Assembly: GCA_015709575.1 (NCBI GenBank)
Contig: CP054190.1
Span: 2,664,616-2,728,615 of the forward strand
Reading direction: 5' to 3'
Length of the DNA: 64,000 nt
From: Planctomycetia bacterium
GTDB taxonomy: Bacteria > Planctomycetota > Phycisphaerae > UBA1845 > Fen-1342
Shown: in pieces, positions 45,370 through 54,064 of the stretch
Position numbering within the stretch: position 1 is the stretch's first letter
How the letters are laid out: the number at the start of each line of letters is the position of its first letter
Notes under the pieces: model-generated
Told to the model about the DNA's origin: nothing
The model's database searches: none
The model's input: the letters and a program-made list of their open reading frames with translations, nothing else
Translations under genes and position numbers: made by a program

Positions 45370-46047
45370 ATGCCGACCATTCGCATCCAAATCATTGCGT
45401 TCGGCAGCGCTGCCGAGGCGCTCGGCTGGTCGAGTCGTGAGACCGAACTGACCGACACTGCGACCGTCCGCGGGCTGCTCGATCTGCTATCCCAGGAGTC
45501 ACCTCGCCTGGCCGCCGCATTGGCCCGTTTGCGCGTCGCCGTCAACGCGCGGTATGCGGCCCCGGACCATCCGCTCCGCGATGGCGATGAAGTTGCGATC
45601 ATTCCGCCGGTATCAGGCGGCAGCGGTTCGAGCGCCCGCCTGGCGCGCACCGTCATCGACGTTCCAACGCTGATCTCGGAGGTATCTCGCGAGAGCTGCG
45701 GCGCAATCGCAACTTTTATCGGGACGGTGCGCGCCGAGTCCCGTCCGGATGGAATCCCCCTGCGATCGCTGGAATACACGGCCCATGAGTCGATGGCGCT
45801 GGTCACAATGGAACAGATCTGCCAGCGCGCGCGGGCGGAGTACAATCTTCATGGGAGTGTTGTCGTACATCGACTGGGAATTGTGCCGCTGGGTGAAGCG
45901 TCGATCGCGGTTGTCACTTCCGCGGCGCATCGTGCCGAGTGCTTCGACGGCTGTCGGAGAATCATTGAGGACGTGAAGGCCGACGCGCCGATCTTCAAGC
46001 GGGAGCTGTGGGGCGATGATCGCCGAACGTGGGTGGACGGTATCTGA
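45370..46047 (+). CDS. MoaD-MoaE fusion (MoaX-like), molybdopterin synthase
   Basis: 225 aa. Residues 1-84 are MoaD (ubiquitin-like sulfur carrier, IIAFGSAAEALGW ... DGDEVAIIPPVSGG) with its Gly-Gly end at 83-84. Residues ~92-225 are MoaE, with FIGTVRAESRPDG, YTAHESMALVTMEQI, HRLGIVPLGEASIAVVTSAAHRAECFD and KADAPIFKRE. Both subunits make molybdopterin from precursor Z. Because MoaD must expose a free C-terminal Gly for thiocarboxylation, processing after Gly84 is expected, as reported for mycobacterial MoaX. The other moa genes are not in the window. Confidence 0.9.
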   Translation: MPTIRIQIIAFGSAAEALGWSSRETELTDTATVRGLLDLLSQESPRLAAALARLRVAVNARYAAPDHPLRDGDEVAIIPPVSGGSGSSARLARTVIDVPTLISEVSRESCGAIATFIGTVRAESRPDGIPLRSLEYTAHESMALVTMEQICQRARAEYNLHGSVVVHRLGIVPLGEASIAVVTSAAHRAECFDGCRRIIEDVKADAPIFKRELWGDDRRTWVDGI

Positions 46048-47158
46048 GAAGCCCGGCGGCGGCGACCGCCCCGCAGATGCGAGTGCCGCGCGCTCCCGCC
46101 GTGCGTCTGTTGATCGACGCGGGTGCTTTGCGGGACTGAGGGGCCGTGGCGCCAGCCTTGCCGCGTGCGTCCTGTCGCTACTGCTGCTGCCAGCTTGTTC
46201 CCGCGACGACGCTCCGCGCGGCGGCGCGAAATCGAACGGCGGCCACGCGACGACCGCGTCGGACGTACAACCGGCCGCTAGCGCTGCGAACCGCGGAGCT
46301 GTGGGCGCCGAACCCGCGTCAGCATCTGCCGGCCGCGCGCCCGAACGCGACGTGATCCCGCGCGAGTCGCTGGGATGGACCCGCACGCAGGCCATCGCGA
46401 AACTGAAGGACGAGTCGCTGCGCGTCGCCGCTGCGGTGCGCCTGGCGCGCATCGCGGGTGCGTCATCGCCCGCGCTGCCCGAGCCGCTGCCCCGCGCACA
46501 AGCGCTGCGGCTGCGCGTGATCGATCTCGGCACGGAAATGTTCGCGCTGGGCGAGCCGCATCCCGAGTCCGATCGAGCACTCTCGCATACCCTGGTCTTC
46601 CGGGCGGACGGCTCGCTGCTCGTACCTGGTGACCTGGTGCAGGCCCCATCGTCCGCGGCGGGCGAACCATTGCACGTGTCGGACGACGATGAAGACCGCT
46701 ACGCGGCGCGGCGCGTGAACGCGCCGGAGCGAAAACCTGGGCCCACTGCGCCGGCGGCTTCATTCACCCTCTTCGCCAGCGACGACGTCGAGGTCTTTCC
46801 GCGCCTGCTTGTCAGCGCGACCGCCGTGTTTGACGCGGATGCGCCCGCGGCGCCGATGCTCTCGCTGGCAGCGCCGGCGTCTTTGCGATTTCAACTCGTG
46901 TTCCAGCGCGGGTACCCGCTGGTCGTGCTCGTGCCGGCGCACGGGGCGGCTGAACCAATCGCGCGCTACACATGGGATCCATTCGAAGTGTCCTTCGTCG
47001 GCCCGGCCCGCGATCAGCTTTCGGACGGAACGGTGTTCGCACTCGACATGGACGCCAGCCCGGCACTGGTGCCGGTCGGAGGGTTGATCGAATCTCCCCG
47101 CCACGACAACACGCCACCGCCTGCCACACCGCAACCCGATGAACAACCGCCGTACTAA
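46016..47158 (+). CDS. Hypothetical lipoprotein
   Basis: 380 aa. The start at 46016 overlaps the end of the MoaD-MoaE gene by 32 bases; GGGAG lies 11 bases upstream. An Arg-rich n-region leads to LAACVLSLLLLPAC, a lipobox with cysteine near residue 61. The mature part has an Ala-rich linker, then a beta-rich region (RLRVIDLGTEMFALGE, FTLFASDDVEVFPRLLVSATAVF, RYTWDPFEVSFVGP). I recognise no family. It is probably an outer- or inner-membrane lipoprotein of unknown function. Its last 20 bases overlap the start of nth. Confidence 0.65.
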   Translation: MIAERGWTVSEKPGGGDRPADASAARSRRASVDRRGCFAGLRGRGASLAACVLSLLLLPACSRDDAPRGGAKSNGGHATTASDVQPAASAANRGAVGAEPASASAGRAPERDVIPRESLGWTRTQAIAKLKDESLRVAAAVRLARIAGASSPALPEPLPRAQALRLRVIDLGTEMFALGEPHPESDRALSHTLVFRADGSLLVPGDLVQAPSSAAGEPLHVSDDDEDRYAARRVNAPERKPGPTAPAASFTLFASDDVEVFPRLLVSATAVFDADAPAAPMLSLAAPASLRFQLVFQRGYPLVVLVPAHGAAEPIARYTWDPFEVSFVGPARDQLSDGTVFALDMDASPALVPVGGLIESPRHDNTPPPATPQPDEQPPY

Positions 47159-47909
47159 CGCCAGTGCTCGCAGCACCGCCGTGGCGCGCAAGTCGGGTCG
47201 GCGCGCGGCTGCGCGTCCCGCCCGGCGGCGGCCGAGCGAGTCCGTCGCAGCCCGCAAGGCCCGCGCCGCGCGCATCCTGGCCGGGCTTCGCGCGCACTAT
47301 CCTGACGCCCGCTGCGCCCTCACCCACCGCAGCGCGTTAGAACTGCTGGCCGCGACAATCCTGAGCGCCCAATGCACCGATCAACGCGTCAATCTGGTCA
47401 CGCCGGCGCTCTTCGCCCGCTATCGCGGCGCGGCCGACTTCGCGGCCGCGGACCCGGCCGAACTGCAGGAATTGATCCGCTCGACCGGATTTTTCCGGAA
47501 CAAGGCCCGCAGCCTGATTGGCATGGGGCGCGTACTCTGCGACGAGTTCGGCGGAAAAGTGCCGCAGACCATGCCCGCGCTGCTGCGCCTGCCCGGCGTG
47601 GCGCGAAAAACCGCGAATTGCGTGCTCGGCACGTGGTTTGAGAAAAACGAGGGCGTCGTGGTGGATACCCACGTCGGGCGGATCGCCCTGCGGCTTTCTC
47701 TGGCACCGAGCGCTCGCAACGACAAGGACGCCGTCCGAATTGAGAACGACCTGATGTCGCTCTTTCCGCGCGAGTCGTGGACGTTCCTCTCCCATGCGAT
47801 GATCGACCACGGTCGCTCGATCTGCACCGCTCGCAAGCCGGCGTGCGACCGCTGCCCGCTGCGGGCGGAGTGCCCCTCGGCAGACTCCCTGACTCAGGAC
47901 GATTCGTAG
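47139..47909 (+). CDS. nth: Endonuclease III
   Basis: 256 aa; a ~40-residue basic N-terminal extension precedes the normal enzyme. A bifunctional DNA glycosylase/AP lyase for oxidised pyrimidines. The helix-hairpin-helix LPGVARKTANCVL contains catalytic Lys157, Asp176 lies in VVDTHVGR, and the 4Fe-4S cluster motif C-x6-C-x2-C-x5-C is intact near the C-terminus (CTARKPACDRCPLRAEC). The first 20 bases overlap the upstream lipoprotein gene. Confidence 0.95.
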   Translation: MNNRRTNASARSTAVARKSGRRAAARPARRRPSESVAARKARAARILAGLRAHYPDARCALTHRSALELLAATILSAQCTDQRVNLVTPALFARYRGAADFAAADPAELQELIRSTGFFRNKARSLIGMGRVLCDEFGGKVPQTMPALLRLPGVARKTANCVLGTWFEKNEGVVVDTHVGRIALRLSLAPSARNDKDAVRIENDLMSLFPRESWTFLSHAMIDHGRSICTARKPACDRCPLRAECPSADSLTQDDS

Positions 47910-47962
47910 CGGTGCCCGCGGACCACAGTTCTCGATCGGTCGGCGTTTGTCCCGCGAACACA

Positions 47963-49588
47963 TTACCGCGGCGTCTTGCGCTCCCGCCGCACACCAGGCT
48001 CGTCCGCAACGGGCAATTCCCCCACCAGCGCCCGGCACACCTCGACCGCCAACGCGTCGTTCCCGGCGTCATTCATCAGAATCGCGAACGCCAGTTGCTC
48101 GCCGTCATCGCGCGTCAGGTAGCCCGCCAGCGTGCTGACCCCGCTGATCGAACCGGTCTTACCGACGACCCGTCCGTGCAGAAGTTCATCCGCGAAGCGC
48201 GTCCTCATCGACCCCTCCTCTGCGCCGCATACCGCCAGGCTCGCGACGAACGAATCCGCGACGCGGCGGTCCTGGCGAAGCATCACCCGCAGCAGATCCA
48301 CTGTCTGCCGCGCGGTGACACGATTTCCGTGTGACAGGCCGCAGCCGTCCCGGAACTCCGCTCCGCGCAGCGACACGCCAGCATCCTCCAGTGTGTGCCG
48401 CGCGATCCGCAAGCCCTCCTCCCAGCTTCCCGCCGCGGTCGAGCGCCGCCCGTCGGGGCGATAGGCGCTGAGCGTCTTGGAAAGACACTCGGCGAACAGG
48501 TTTTGGCTGAAGGTGTTGCAGCGCCAGACCACGTCGGCCAGGCGCGTGCGATGCCGCAGCACCATCCGCGAGCGCTCCTGCCCGCTCTCCACGTACTCGC
48601 CACGGGCCACCCGTCCCACGCTGATTCCGCGACCCTCCAGCGCCTCGCGCAGCGCTGCGCCGAAGAACAGCGTCGGATCCGCACAGGCTGTGCTCTCGAA
48701 ACGATGGGCGCGGGCAACGCCCCCGCGAAACACGAAACCACCACCGCCCTCCGAATGCAGGATGCGCGGCGCGTGCTGCCGCGCCCGTTGCAGATCGTTC
48801 ACGATCCAATCGGCCGGCAGCGGCGGCTCCACCCGAAGGGTCGGCACACGCCCTTCCAGCAACACCGACGCATCAATGCAGTTATCGTTCACACACAGCG
48901 CCCCGACCGGCGCCTGGTACCACCGAAGCGCCTGGTCCGACGGCCAGTCACGGTTTCGCCACTGGCGATCAAACACCGAGTCGTCGAGGTAGAGCGTCTC
49001 CACCTCGGCAATGCCGCGCCGCACCAGCGTGTCCGCCCATGCCCGCAGCAGGTCGCTGCCCTGCTGTCCCGCCCGCTCGGCGAAACGCGGATCCCCGATG
49101 GCCGGGTCGCCCGACCCGACGACCCACACATCCGAGCGCCCGCGCTGCCCGTGCAGGCGCGGCCGCACGTAAATGCGCGTCTCATACTCGAAATCCGGCC
49201 CGAAACGCAGCAGGGCCGCCGCGGAGGTAAACAGCTTCATCACACTGGCCGGCTTGAGCGGCGCGTCCGCGTTGTGCGCAAACCAGACGTGGCCGTCGTC
49301 AACGCTCGTGACCAGGATGCTCACCCCGGCATTGCGATCCACACGCGACAGGCGGCGCTCCAGATGCGCGCGAATCGCCGCGATTTCCGCTCGTTCGGCG
49401 CGATCTGGACGCACAGCGGCGCGCGGAACCGTCTCCGTTTCGACCACCCGCGGTGCTGCATCCGGGCGGGTCGGCGCGGGAGGCGGGGCTTCGCCACGCG
49501 GCCGCTTTGACTGCGACAGCGCCGTCGTCGAGGTCAGCAGCAGCACGCCCGCCAGCGCCATTCCGGATGCAAAGCCGGCTCGGAACAT
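47963..49588 (-). CDS. dacB: D-Ala-D-Ala carboxypeptidase/endopeptidase (PBP4/DacB-type)
   Basis: 541 aa from ATG 49588 with GGAGG 9 bases upstream. Signal peptide to about ALSQS, then a Pro/Arg-rich linker. The class C penicillin-binding module has S115-x2-K118 in KPASVMKLF, SxN as TFSQNLFAE, and KTG in VVGKTGSISGVS. The middle insert typical of PBP4 (WVVGSGDPAIGDPRFAE, YQAPVGALCVNDN) is present. It trims or cleaves peptidoglycan cross-links in the periplasm, consistent with a peptidoglycan-containing planctomycete. Divergent from the SurA-like gene. Confidence 0.92.
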   Translation of the reverse strand: MFRAGFASGMALAGVLLLTSTTALSQSKRPRGEAPPPAPTRPDAAPRVVETETVPRAAVRPDRAERAEIAAIRAHLERRLSRVDRNAGVSILVTSVDDGHVWFAHNADAPLKPASVMKLFTSAAALLRFGPDFEYETRIYVRPRLHGQRGRSDVWVVGSGDPAIGDPRFAERAGQQGSDLLRAWADTLVRRGIAEVETLYLDDSVFDRQWRNRDWPSDQALRWYQAPVGALCVNDNCIDASVLLEGRVPTLRVEPPLPADWIVNDLQRARQHAPRILHSEGGGGFVFRGGVARAHRFESTACADPTLFFGAALREALEGRGISVGRVARGEYVESGQERSRMVLRHRTRLADVVWRCNTFSQNLFAECLSKTLSAYRPDGRRSTAAGSWEEGLRIARHTLEDAGVSLRGAEFRDGCGLSHGNRVTARQTVDLLRVMLRQDRRVADSFVASLAVCGAEEGSMRTRFADELLHGRVVGKTGSISGVSTLAGYLTRDDGEQLAFAILMNDAGNDALAVEVCRALVGELPVADEPGVRRERKTPR

Positions 49589-49710
49589 GGGTTCGATCCT
49601 CCGTGAGATTGTGCAACCTGTTGCGCCGCGCGGTACTGGTGCAGTCATGCGTCGCGCAAGGGACGCGCTGCGCCCGCCCCGGGATCATAGGAGATCGACC
49701 GCCGCCCCGG

Positions 49711-49716
49711 TATAGT
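49711..49716 (+). promoter_or_regulatory. -10 box of the SurA-like gene (leaderless)
   Basis: TATAGT ends 7 bases before the ATG at 49724. The alternative GTG at 49715 lies inside the box and so is a poor start. No ribosome site stands at a useful distance; an AGGAGAT lies ~30 bases away. A transcript starting at the ATG is inferred. Confidence 0.5.
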
Positions 49717-49723
49717 GATCGCG

Positions 49724-51016
49724 ATGATCCCGACCCGATCCCGTTTTCCCGGCCTTTGTTGCCTGATTCCCGCGCTTGCCGCCGCCCTGGCGGGGAGTGG
49801 CGCGTGCTCTCGCCGCGAGCCTGCCGCCCCACCCGACGCGCGCCGACCAGCGCTGCGCTCGGAACAGGAGCTGGCGGCCGAGCGCGACCAGCGAATCGCC
49901 AGCGGCCAGGTGGCGCCGGAGAGCCAGCCGGCGTTCGTCGCGGCCGAAAGCTCGAAGATCGCGCAGATCGAGAGCGCTGCGGCGAAGCCGCGCCCCGGCG
50001 AGGTGACCGCCGACGTGCTGCTGGTGGACGACGAGGTCATCACGACCGCGGAAGTGCTCTACGCTCTGCGCGACCGCATCGAGGAGGCGCGGCGCACGCA
50101 GACGCGCGGCGGGTTTCAGGAGCAACTGGCGCGGATGATTCGGCGTGAGACGCAGGAGCGTGTCGGCCGGGCGCTGCTTTACCGCAAGGCGATTGCCCCG
50201 CTGAGTGAGCCGGCCAAGGAGAATATCACCCGCGCCGTCGATCGGGAGTTCGACGAGGAACTCGCTCGGGATTTTGCCGGCAGCCGCGCTCGCATGGACA
50301 TCCAGCTTCGCCGCTACGGCCTGTCGATCGATCAGTATCGTGCCGGCATCGAGCGCCGCCTGGTCGTACAGCAGTACCTCTTTGAGACCATGCGCCCCAC
50401 CATGCACGTTCGACGCGATGAGCTTCTTGAGGAATACCGGCGGCAGCTGCCGCGCTTCACCACCAGTGAGCTGCGCGAGCTGTTCATCATCGAGGCGCCG
50501 TTCGAGCGGTTCCTCACCTCCGGTGGTTCGTGGGGACAGGCTTCGCCACAGCAGCAGGCGGCCGCCCGCGTGCGCGCCACGCAACACATCCGCGCGGCGC
50601 ACGAAGCACTGGCGTCCGAACCATTCGAGGAGGTGGCCCGCCGCATGTCGCGCGGACTGCATGCGGACGAAGGCGGGGCATGGGGCGCTATCGGCCGACC
50701 GCTCACCGGCGCCTATGAGCCGCTCAGCGCGTTGATTTTTCAGTTCGAGCCGGGGCAGGTCAGCGAACCGGTCGAGACGCCCGCCGGCTGGTACATCGTG
50801 CGCTGCGGGGCAGTTCGCGCGGGGCGCATCGTTCCGTTCGAGGAGGCGCAAGGCCCGCTTCGGCAGGAAATGGCCGACGCGCGATTCAACGTCGCTGCAA
50901 CCGACTATGTGCTCAGGCTGGCCGCCCGGGCCACGCTCACCAGCTCCGAGGCGTTCATCCGCGAGGCCATCCGGCGCGCCGCCGCTCCCGGCTGGCCGGA
51001 CGCGCCCGCCCCATAG
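49724..51016 (+). CDS. SurA-like parvulin peptidyl-prolyl isomerase lipoprotein
   Basis: 430 aa. The signal peptide ends in a lipobox (LAGSGAC). Two regions follow. One is a SurA-type helical chaperone segment (~90-220, with DDEVITTAEVLYALRDRIEEARRTQ and DIQLRRYGLSIDQYRAGIERRLVVQQYLF). The other is a parvulin rotamase domain (~225-375, with ELRELFIIEAPFE, HEALASEPFEEVARRMSRG, GAWGAIGRPL and FQFEPGQVSEPVETPAGWYIVRCGAV). It probably escorts outer-membrane proteins through the periplasm, complementing the BamD-like protein and HtrA encoded in this window. The usual PpiC/SurA is soluble; this one seems lipid-anchored. Confidence 0.85.
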   Translation: MIPTRSRFPGLCCLIPALAAALAGSGACSRREPAAPPDARRPALRSEQELAAERDQRIASGQVAPESQPAFVAAESSKIAQIESAAAKPRPGEVTADVLLVDDEVITTAEVLYALRDRIEEARRTQTRGGFQEQLARMIRRETQERVGRALLYRKAIAPLSEPAKENITRAVDREFDEELARDFAGSRARMDIQLRRYGLSIDQYRAGIERRLVVQQYLFETMRPTMHVRRDELLEEYRRQLPRFTTSELRELFIIEAPFERFLTSGGSWGQASPQQQAAARVRATQHIRAAHEALASEPFEEVARRMSRGLHADEGGAWGAIGRPLTGAYEPLSALIFQFEPGQVSEPVETPAGWYIVRCGAVRAGRIVPFEEAQGPLRQEMADARFNVAATDYVLRLAARATLTSSEAFIREAIRRAAAPGWPDAPAP

Positions 51017-51080
51017 CAGCCAAACTCCTCCCGGTGCCGCCCCCTCTGAGAGGCCTGCGCACTTTGGCGCCCGGTTATCG

Positions 51081-51761
51081 TCATTCGCGCCCCGCCAGCA
51101 ACCCGTCCACCAGCGCCGGCGTCACCTCCGTCAGTCGCTCCACGACCGCGCTCACACCCGCCTCGCGCAATCTCTCGGCAGAGTGCGTTCCGACAAACCC
51201 GATCACCGGCATCTGCGCCGCCCGCGCCGCGGCGATTCCGGCCGGGGCATCTTCCACGACAACGCAGCCCGACGGGCGCAATCCGGCGCGCTGCGCCGCC
51301 AATAGAAAACAATCAGGAGCAGGCTTGCCGCGCTCGACGTCGAATCCGTGCACGGTCGCCGCGAACCAGCCGGTCAGCCGTCCCTCGCGAATCACCAGCT
51401 CCAGGTTTTCCGGCGGGCCGCTGGTCGCGACAGAAAGCACCAGTCCCGCGTCGCGCAACCCGTGCAGCATCTCGCGCACGCCGATGGTGAGCGGCAGCAT
51501 GCCGCGCACAAGCTCGCGGTAGACTTTTTCCTTTTCGTCGTCCACCTCACGAACGCGGGCGTCGGAAAGCCCTTCCCCCCACACCCGCCGAATGATGTCA
51601 CGGCTGGGCATGCCGAAGGAGTGCAGGAACAGGTCATCCGGCATCTCAAGTCCGGCCTTCCGAGCGACGGTACGCCAACTGGCGCGATGCGCTGGGCCGG
51701 ACGCGACGAGAACGCCGTCGACGTCGAAGATCACGCCACGGGCGGACGATGCGTTGTTCAC
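51081..51761 (-). CDS. HAD-superfamily phosphatase (beta-phosphoglucomutase-like)
   Basis: 226 aa from a GTG at 51761 that has GGAG 9 bases upstream; longer in-frame starts lack similarity. Motif I is FDVDGVL with the nucleophilic Asp, motif II VATSGPPENL, motif III GKPAPDCFLLAAQRAG and motif IV VVEDAPAGIAAARAA. This order and the alpha-helical cap between I and II place it in the PGMB/phosphoglycolate phosphatase-like subfamily. The exact substrate cannot be told. It is divergent from the LURP-one-like gene. Confidence 0.87.
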   Translation of the reverse strand: MNNASSARGVIFDVDGVLVASGPAHRASWRTVARKAGLEMPDDLFLHSFGMPSRDIIRRVWGEGLSDARVREVDDEKEKVYRELVRGMLPLTIGVREMLHGLRDAGLVLSVATSGPPENLELVIREGRLTGWFAATVHGFDVERGKPAPDCFLLAAQRAGLRPSGCVVVEDAPAGIAAARAAQMPVIGFVGTHSAERLREAGVSAVVERLTEVTPALVDGLLAGRE

Positions 51762-51886
51762 TGCGTGCGACTCCGGGCAATTCAAGAAGAGCTTGATCGC
51801 GCGGATCGGCCGCGCCGCAGCTACGATACCGCCATACCGGCGGCGACGGGCGCGGCGGTTGACGGGGTCGGCAGCGGCGACGGTCG

Positions 51887-52471
51887 ATGAGCACAAATCC
51901 CTTTGAGCATGACACCTACGAACTGAGGCGCAAGATTCTCCGCATCTTTGGCGGCGCGTTCTACGTATACGACCCCGACGGTCAGCTGGCCTTCTTCAGT
52001 GAGCAGAAGTCCTTCAAGCTGCGCGAGGACATCCGCCTCTACGCCGACCTGGATCAGGTCATCGAGCTGCTCACCATCCAGGCGCGGTCAATCATCGACT
52101 TTTCGGCCGCGTACGACGTCGTGGACACGGTGGACAATGAGCGCGTCGGCACGCTTCGCCGGCGCGGGTTCAAGTCCATGTTCCGGGACGAATGGGAGAT
52201 CCTGGACGCCGATGAACAGCCGCTGGGCCGCATCGTCGAGGACAGCATGGCGATGGCGCTGCTGCGTCGAGCTCTCACCAACCTCGTGCCGCAGAAGTTC
52301 CGGATCGAGTGCCACGGACGCACCGTGGGCACACTCCGCCAGAACTTCAACCTGTTTGCACCGCGCATCCGGATCGACTTTTCGATGGATCCCGATCATT
52401 CGCTGGACCGGCGACTGGGCCTCGCCGCGGCGATTCTGATCTGCGCGGTGGAGGGAAGGCAGGCGGACTAG
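51887..52471 (+). CDS. LURP-one/scramblase-like protein
   Basis: 194 aa. No signal peptide. The sequence alternates beta strands and short turns (FGGAFYVYDPDGQLAFFSEQ, KLREDIRLYADLD, YDVVDTVDNERVGTLRRRGF, EILDADEQPLGRIVED) and ends in a hydrophobic helix (RRLGLAAAILICAVEG). This matches the tubby-like barrel plus buried C-terminal helix of LURP-one and phospholipid-scramblase-like proteins. Function unknown. An IS element has inserted exactly at its stop codon; TAG is retained because the element supplies the final G, so the protein is unchanged. Confidence 0.65.
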   Translation: MSTNPFEHDTYELRRKILRIFGGAFYVYDPDGQLAFFSEQKSFKLREDIRLYADLDQVIELLTIQARSIIDFSAAYDVVDTVDNERVGTLRRRGFKSMFRDEWEILDADEQPLGRIVEDSMAMALLRRALTNLVPQKFRIECHGRTVGTLRQNFNLFAPRIRIDFSMDPDHSLDRRLGLAAAILICAVEGRQAD

Positions 52472-53321
52472 GTTCTGTTTGACGGATCGAGGATTCGTAG
52501 ACATCGCTGGATCATGGCGAGCGTGATCATGGCGAGGAAGTGTCGGGCGAGCTTCTCGAATCGGGTGGCGATGCGGCGGCAGTGTTTGAGCCAGCCGATG
52601 CAGCGTTCGACGACGTTTCGCCGGCGGTACTGGTCTTTGTCGAGCGGCAGCGTGGGCTGGTCGCTGCGGGTTGGGATGACGGCTTGGATGCGTCGCCGCC
52701 GCAGCCAAGCGCGGATGCGGCCGTAGCTGTAGCCTTTGTCGCCAGCGACGGCGTTGGGCCGCCGCCGGCGTCGGATTCGGATGGTGTCGAGGAGCGTCTC
52801 GAATGACTTCGACTCGTGCGCTTGCCCCGCGGTCGCCAACGCCCCGAGCGGAACGCCGCGGCCGTCGGTCACCAGATGAAGTTTCGTGCCAAAGCCGCCG
52901 CGCGATCGTCCCAGGGCGTGGTCGGCCGGCTCGATTTCGCCCCTTTTTTACCGGCTCCGGCCGCAGCGGCGTGGGCGCGAATGTTCGAGCCGTCGACGTC
53001 GAAGACGCTCCAGTCGATGCGTCCGTCTTCGTCAAGCTGCACATGCAGGTGATGCAGCATGCGCTCGAACAGCCCGTCGCGCGTCCAGCGGCGGAAGCGA
53101 TGGTAGACGCTCTGCCAGCGCCCGTAGCGTTCGGGCATGTCACGCCAGGGCGCTCCGCTGTTGAGCACCCAGAAGATGCCGTTGAGCGTGGTGCGGTGAT
53201 CGTTCCAACGCCCGCCGCGATGTTGCTTCGGCAGCAGCGGCGCCAGCCGCTCGAAGCCCTCGTCCGACAACTCATAACGCCGGCCACGTGGCGCGCCGCC
53301 GCTTGTCGAGCCTCTTGCCAT
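52468..53321 (-). CDS. IS5-family transposase, two frames with programmed -1 shift
   Basis: The first frame starts at ATG 53321 (AAGGAGG upstream) and ends at 52869. It carries the N-terminal HTH-type domain (YELSDEGFERLAPLLPKQHRGG) and the first catalytic Asp (WSVFDVDGSNIRAHA). The second frame (ending 52468) has GDKGYSYGRIR with the second Asp and NVVERCIGWLKHCRRIATRFEKLA with the Glu. A -1 shift on the run A6G4 at 52949-52940 joins them as GRSRGGFGTKLHLVTDGRG. This layout is normal for IS427-group elements. The stop TAG uses the target-site TA. Confidence 0.85.
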
Positions 53322-53414
53322 CGTCGACCTCCTTGTCGTCGACAACAGCATGCAACAGAAAATCACAACGCGCAACCCGTACAAATACCGAACAGCGATC
53401 CGTCAAACAGAACC
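52471..53414 (-). mobile_element. Intact IS5-family insertion sequence (IS427-like group)
   Basis: About 944 bp bounded by perfect 19-bp terminal inverted repeats, GGTTCTGTTTGACGGATCG at 52471-52489 and its complement at 53396-53414. Both sides are flanked by TA (52469-52470, 53415-53416) within CTAG, the duplicated target typical of this group. It encodes one transposase in two overlapping frames joined by a -1 shift. The ends and catalytic residues are all intact, so the copy looks recent and potentially active. Confidence 0.9.
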
Positions 53415-53521
53415 TAGCCTGGCGCGGACGATGAAGAACGATCGGCGGATGCCGCGGGACATGGCGGATTCGGCGTACTACGGCGGGTCGCCGCGCCGCG
53501 CTTGCACGGCGGCACCGGCCG

Positions 53522-54058
53522 CTACGGCGCTGCTCGCGGCCGATCGGAGGTACCGCCCGCGGCTTGAGCCGGTTCCGGCGGGTGGATCCGGCGGGCCAGC
53601 TTTTCCGCAGCGTCGCGATCGAGGTTTGCGCTCAGGTAAGCGATCCCGCCGTCGATGCGAGAGACGATCTTCGGCGCATTGACTAGCCGACCTTCCACAA
53701 CGAACGCCAGCAGCGCCCCCAGGTTCGCCTCACTGACCTCCGCCAGCCGGGCTGCCGCCGGGCGGGTGAACTCCAACTCGACGACGCTGCCGTCGCGCGC
53801 ATGCAGCGCGCGCGCCGCAACGAGGTCCCGCTCGTCGAAGATCACGTCCCCCCCGACATGAACCGTCCGCCCGGCCTCATCTGTCATGGGAACAAACCCG
53901 GTCTGCGGTTCCCCCGAGGCCAGTTGCACCCGCAAGCTGGCCCAACGGACCTTCTCACGCGGCGGCTCGGCCGCGGAGTTGTCAGAGCACCCCGGCAGCA
54001 AGCCCAGCGTCAAGCCGCTGAACACGATGCCAAGCATGAAACGCACGCGGCTGCTCAT
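53522..54058 (-). CDS. Lipoprotein with SecD P1-head-like domain
   Basis: 178 aa from ATG 54058, preceded by GTG 54061; AAAGG lies upstream, inside the end of the epimerase gene. Lipobox LLPGC. The C-terminal half (DGSVVELEFTRPAAARLAEVSEANLGALLAFVVEGRLVNAPKI ... GGIAYLSANLDRDAAEKLARRI) matches the P1 head subdomain of the SecD translocation factor, but without any SecD membrane helices. Similar stand-alone lipoproteins exist; function is not known. It follows the epimerase stop after 6 bases, so the two are probably co-transcribed. Confidence 0.72.
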   Translation of the reverse strand: MSSRVRFMLGIVFSGLTLGLLPGCSDNSAAEPPREKVRWASLRVQLASGEPQTGFVPMTDEAGRTVHVGGDVIFDERDLVAARALHARDGSVVELEFTRPAAARLAEVSEANLGALLAFVVEGRLVNAPKIVSRIDGGIAYLSANLDRDAAEKLARRIHPPEPAQAAGGTSDRPRAAP

Positions 54059-54064
54059 CACGGC

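Noticed and set aside
52088..53287. Third frame of 399 codons through the IS element
   Set aside because: It belongs to neither transposase frame. Joining the first and second frames by a -1 shift restores all DDE residues, while this frame has no motif.
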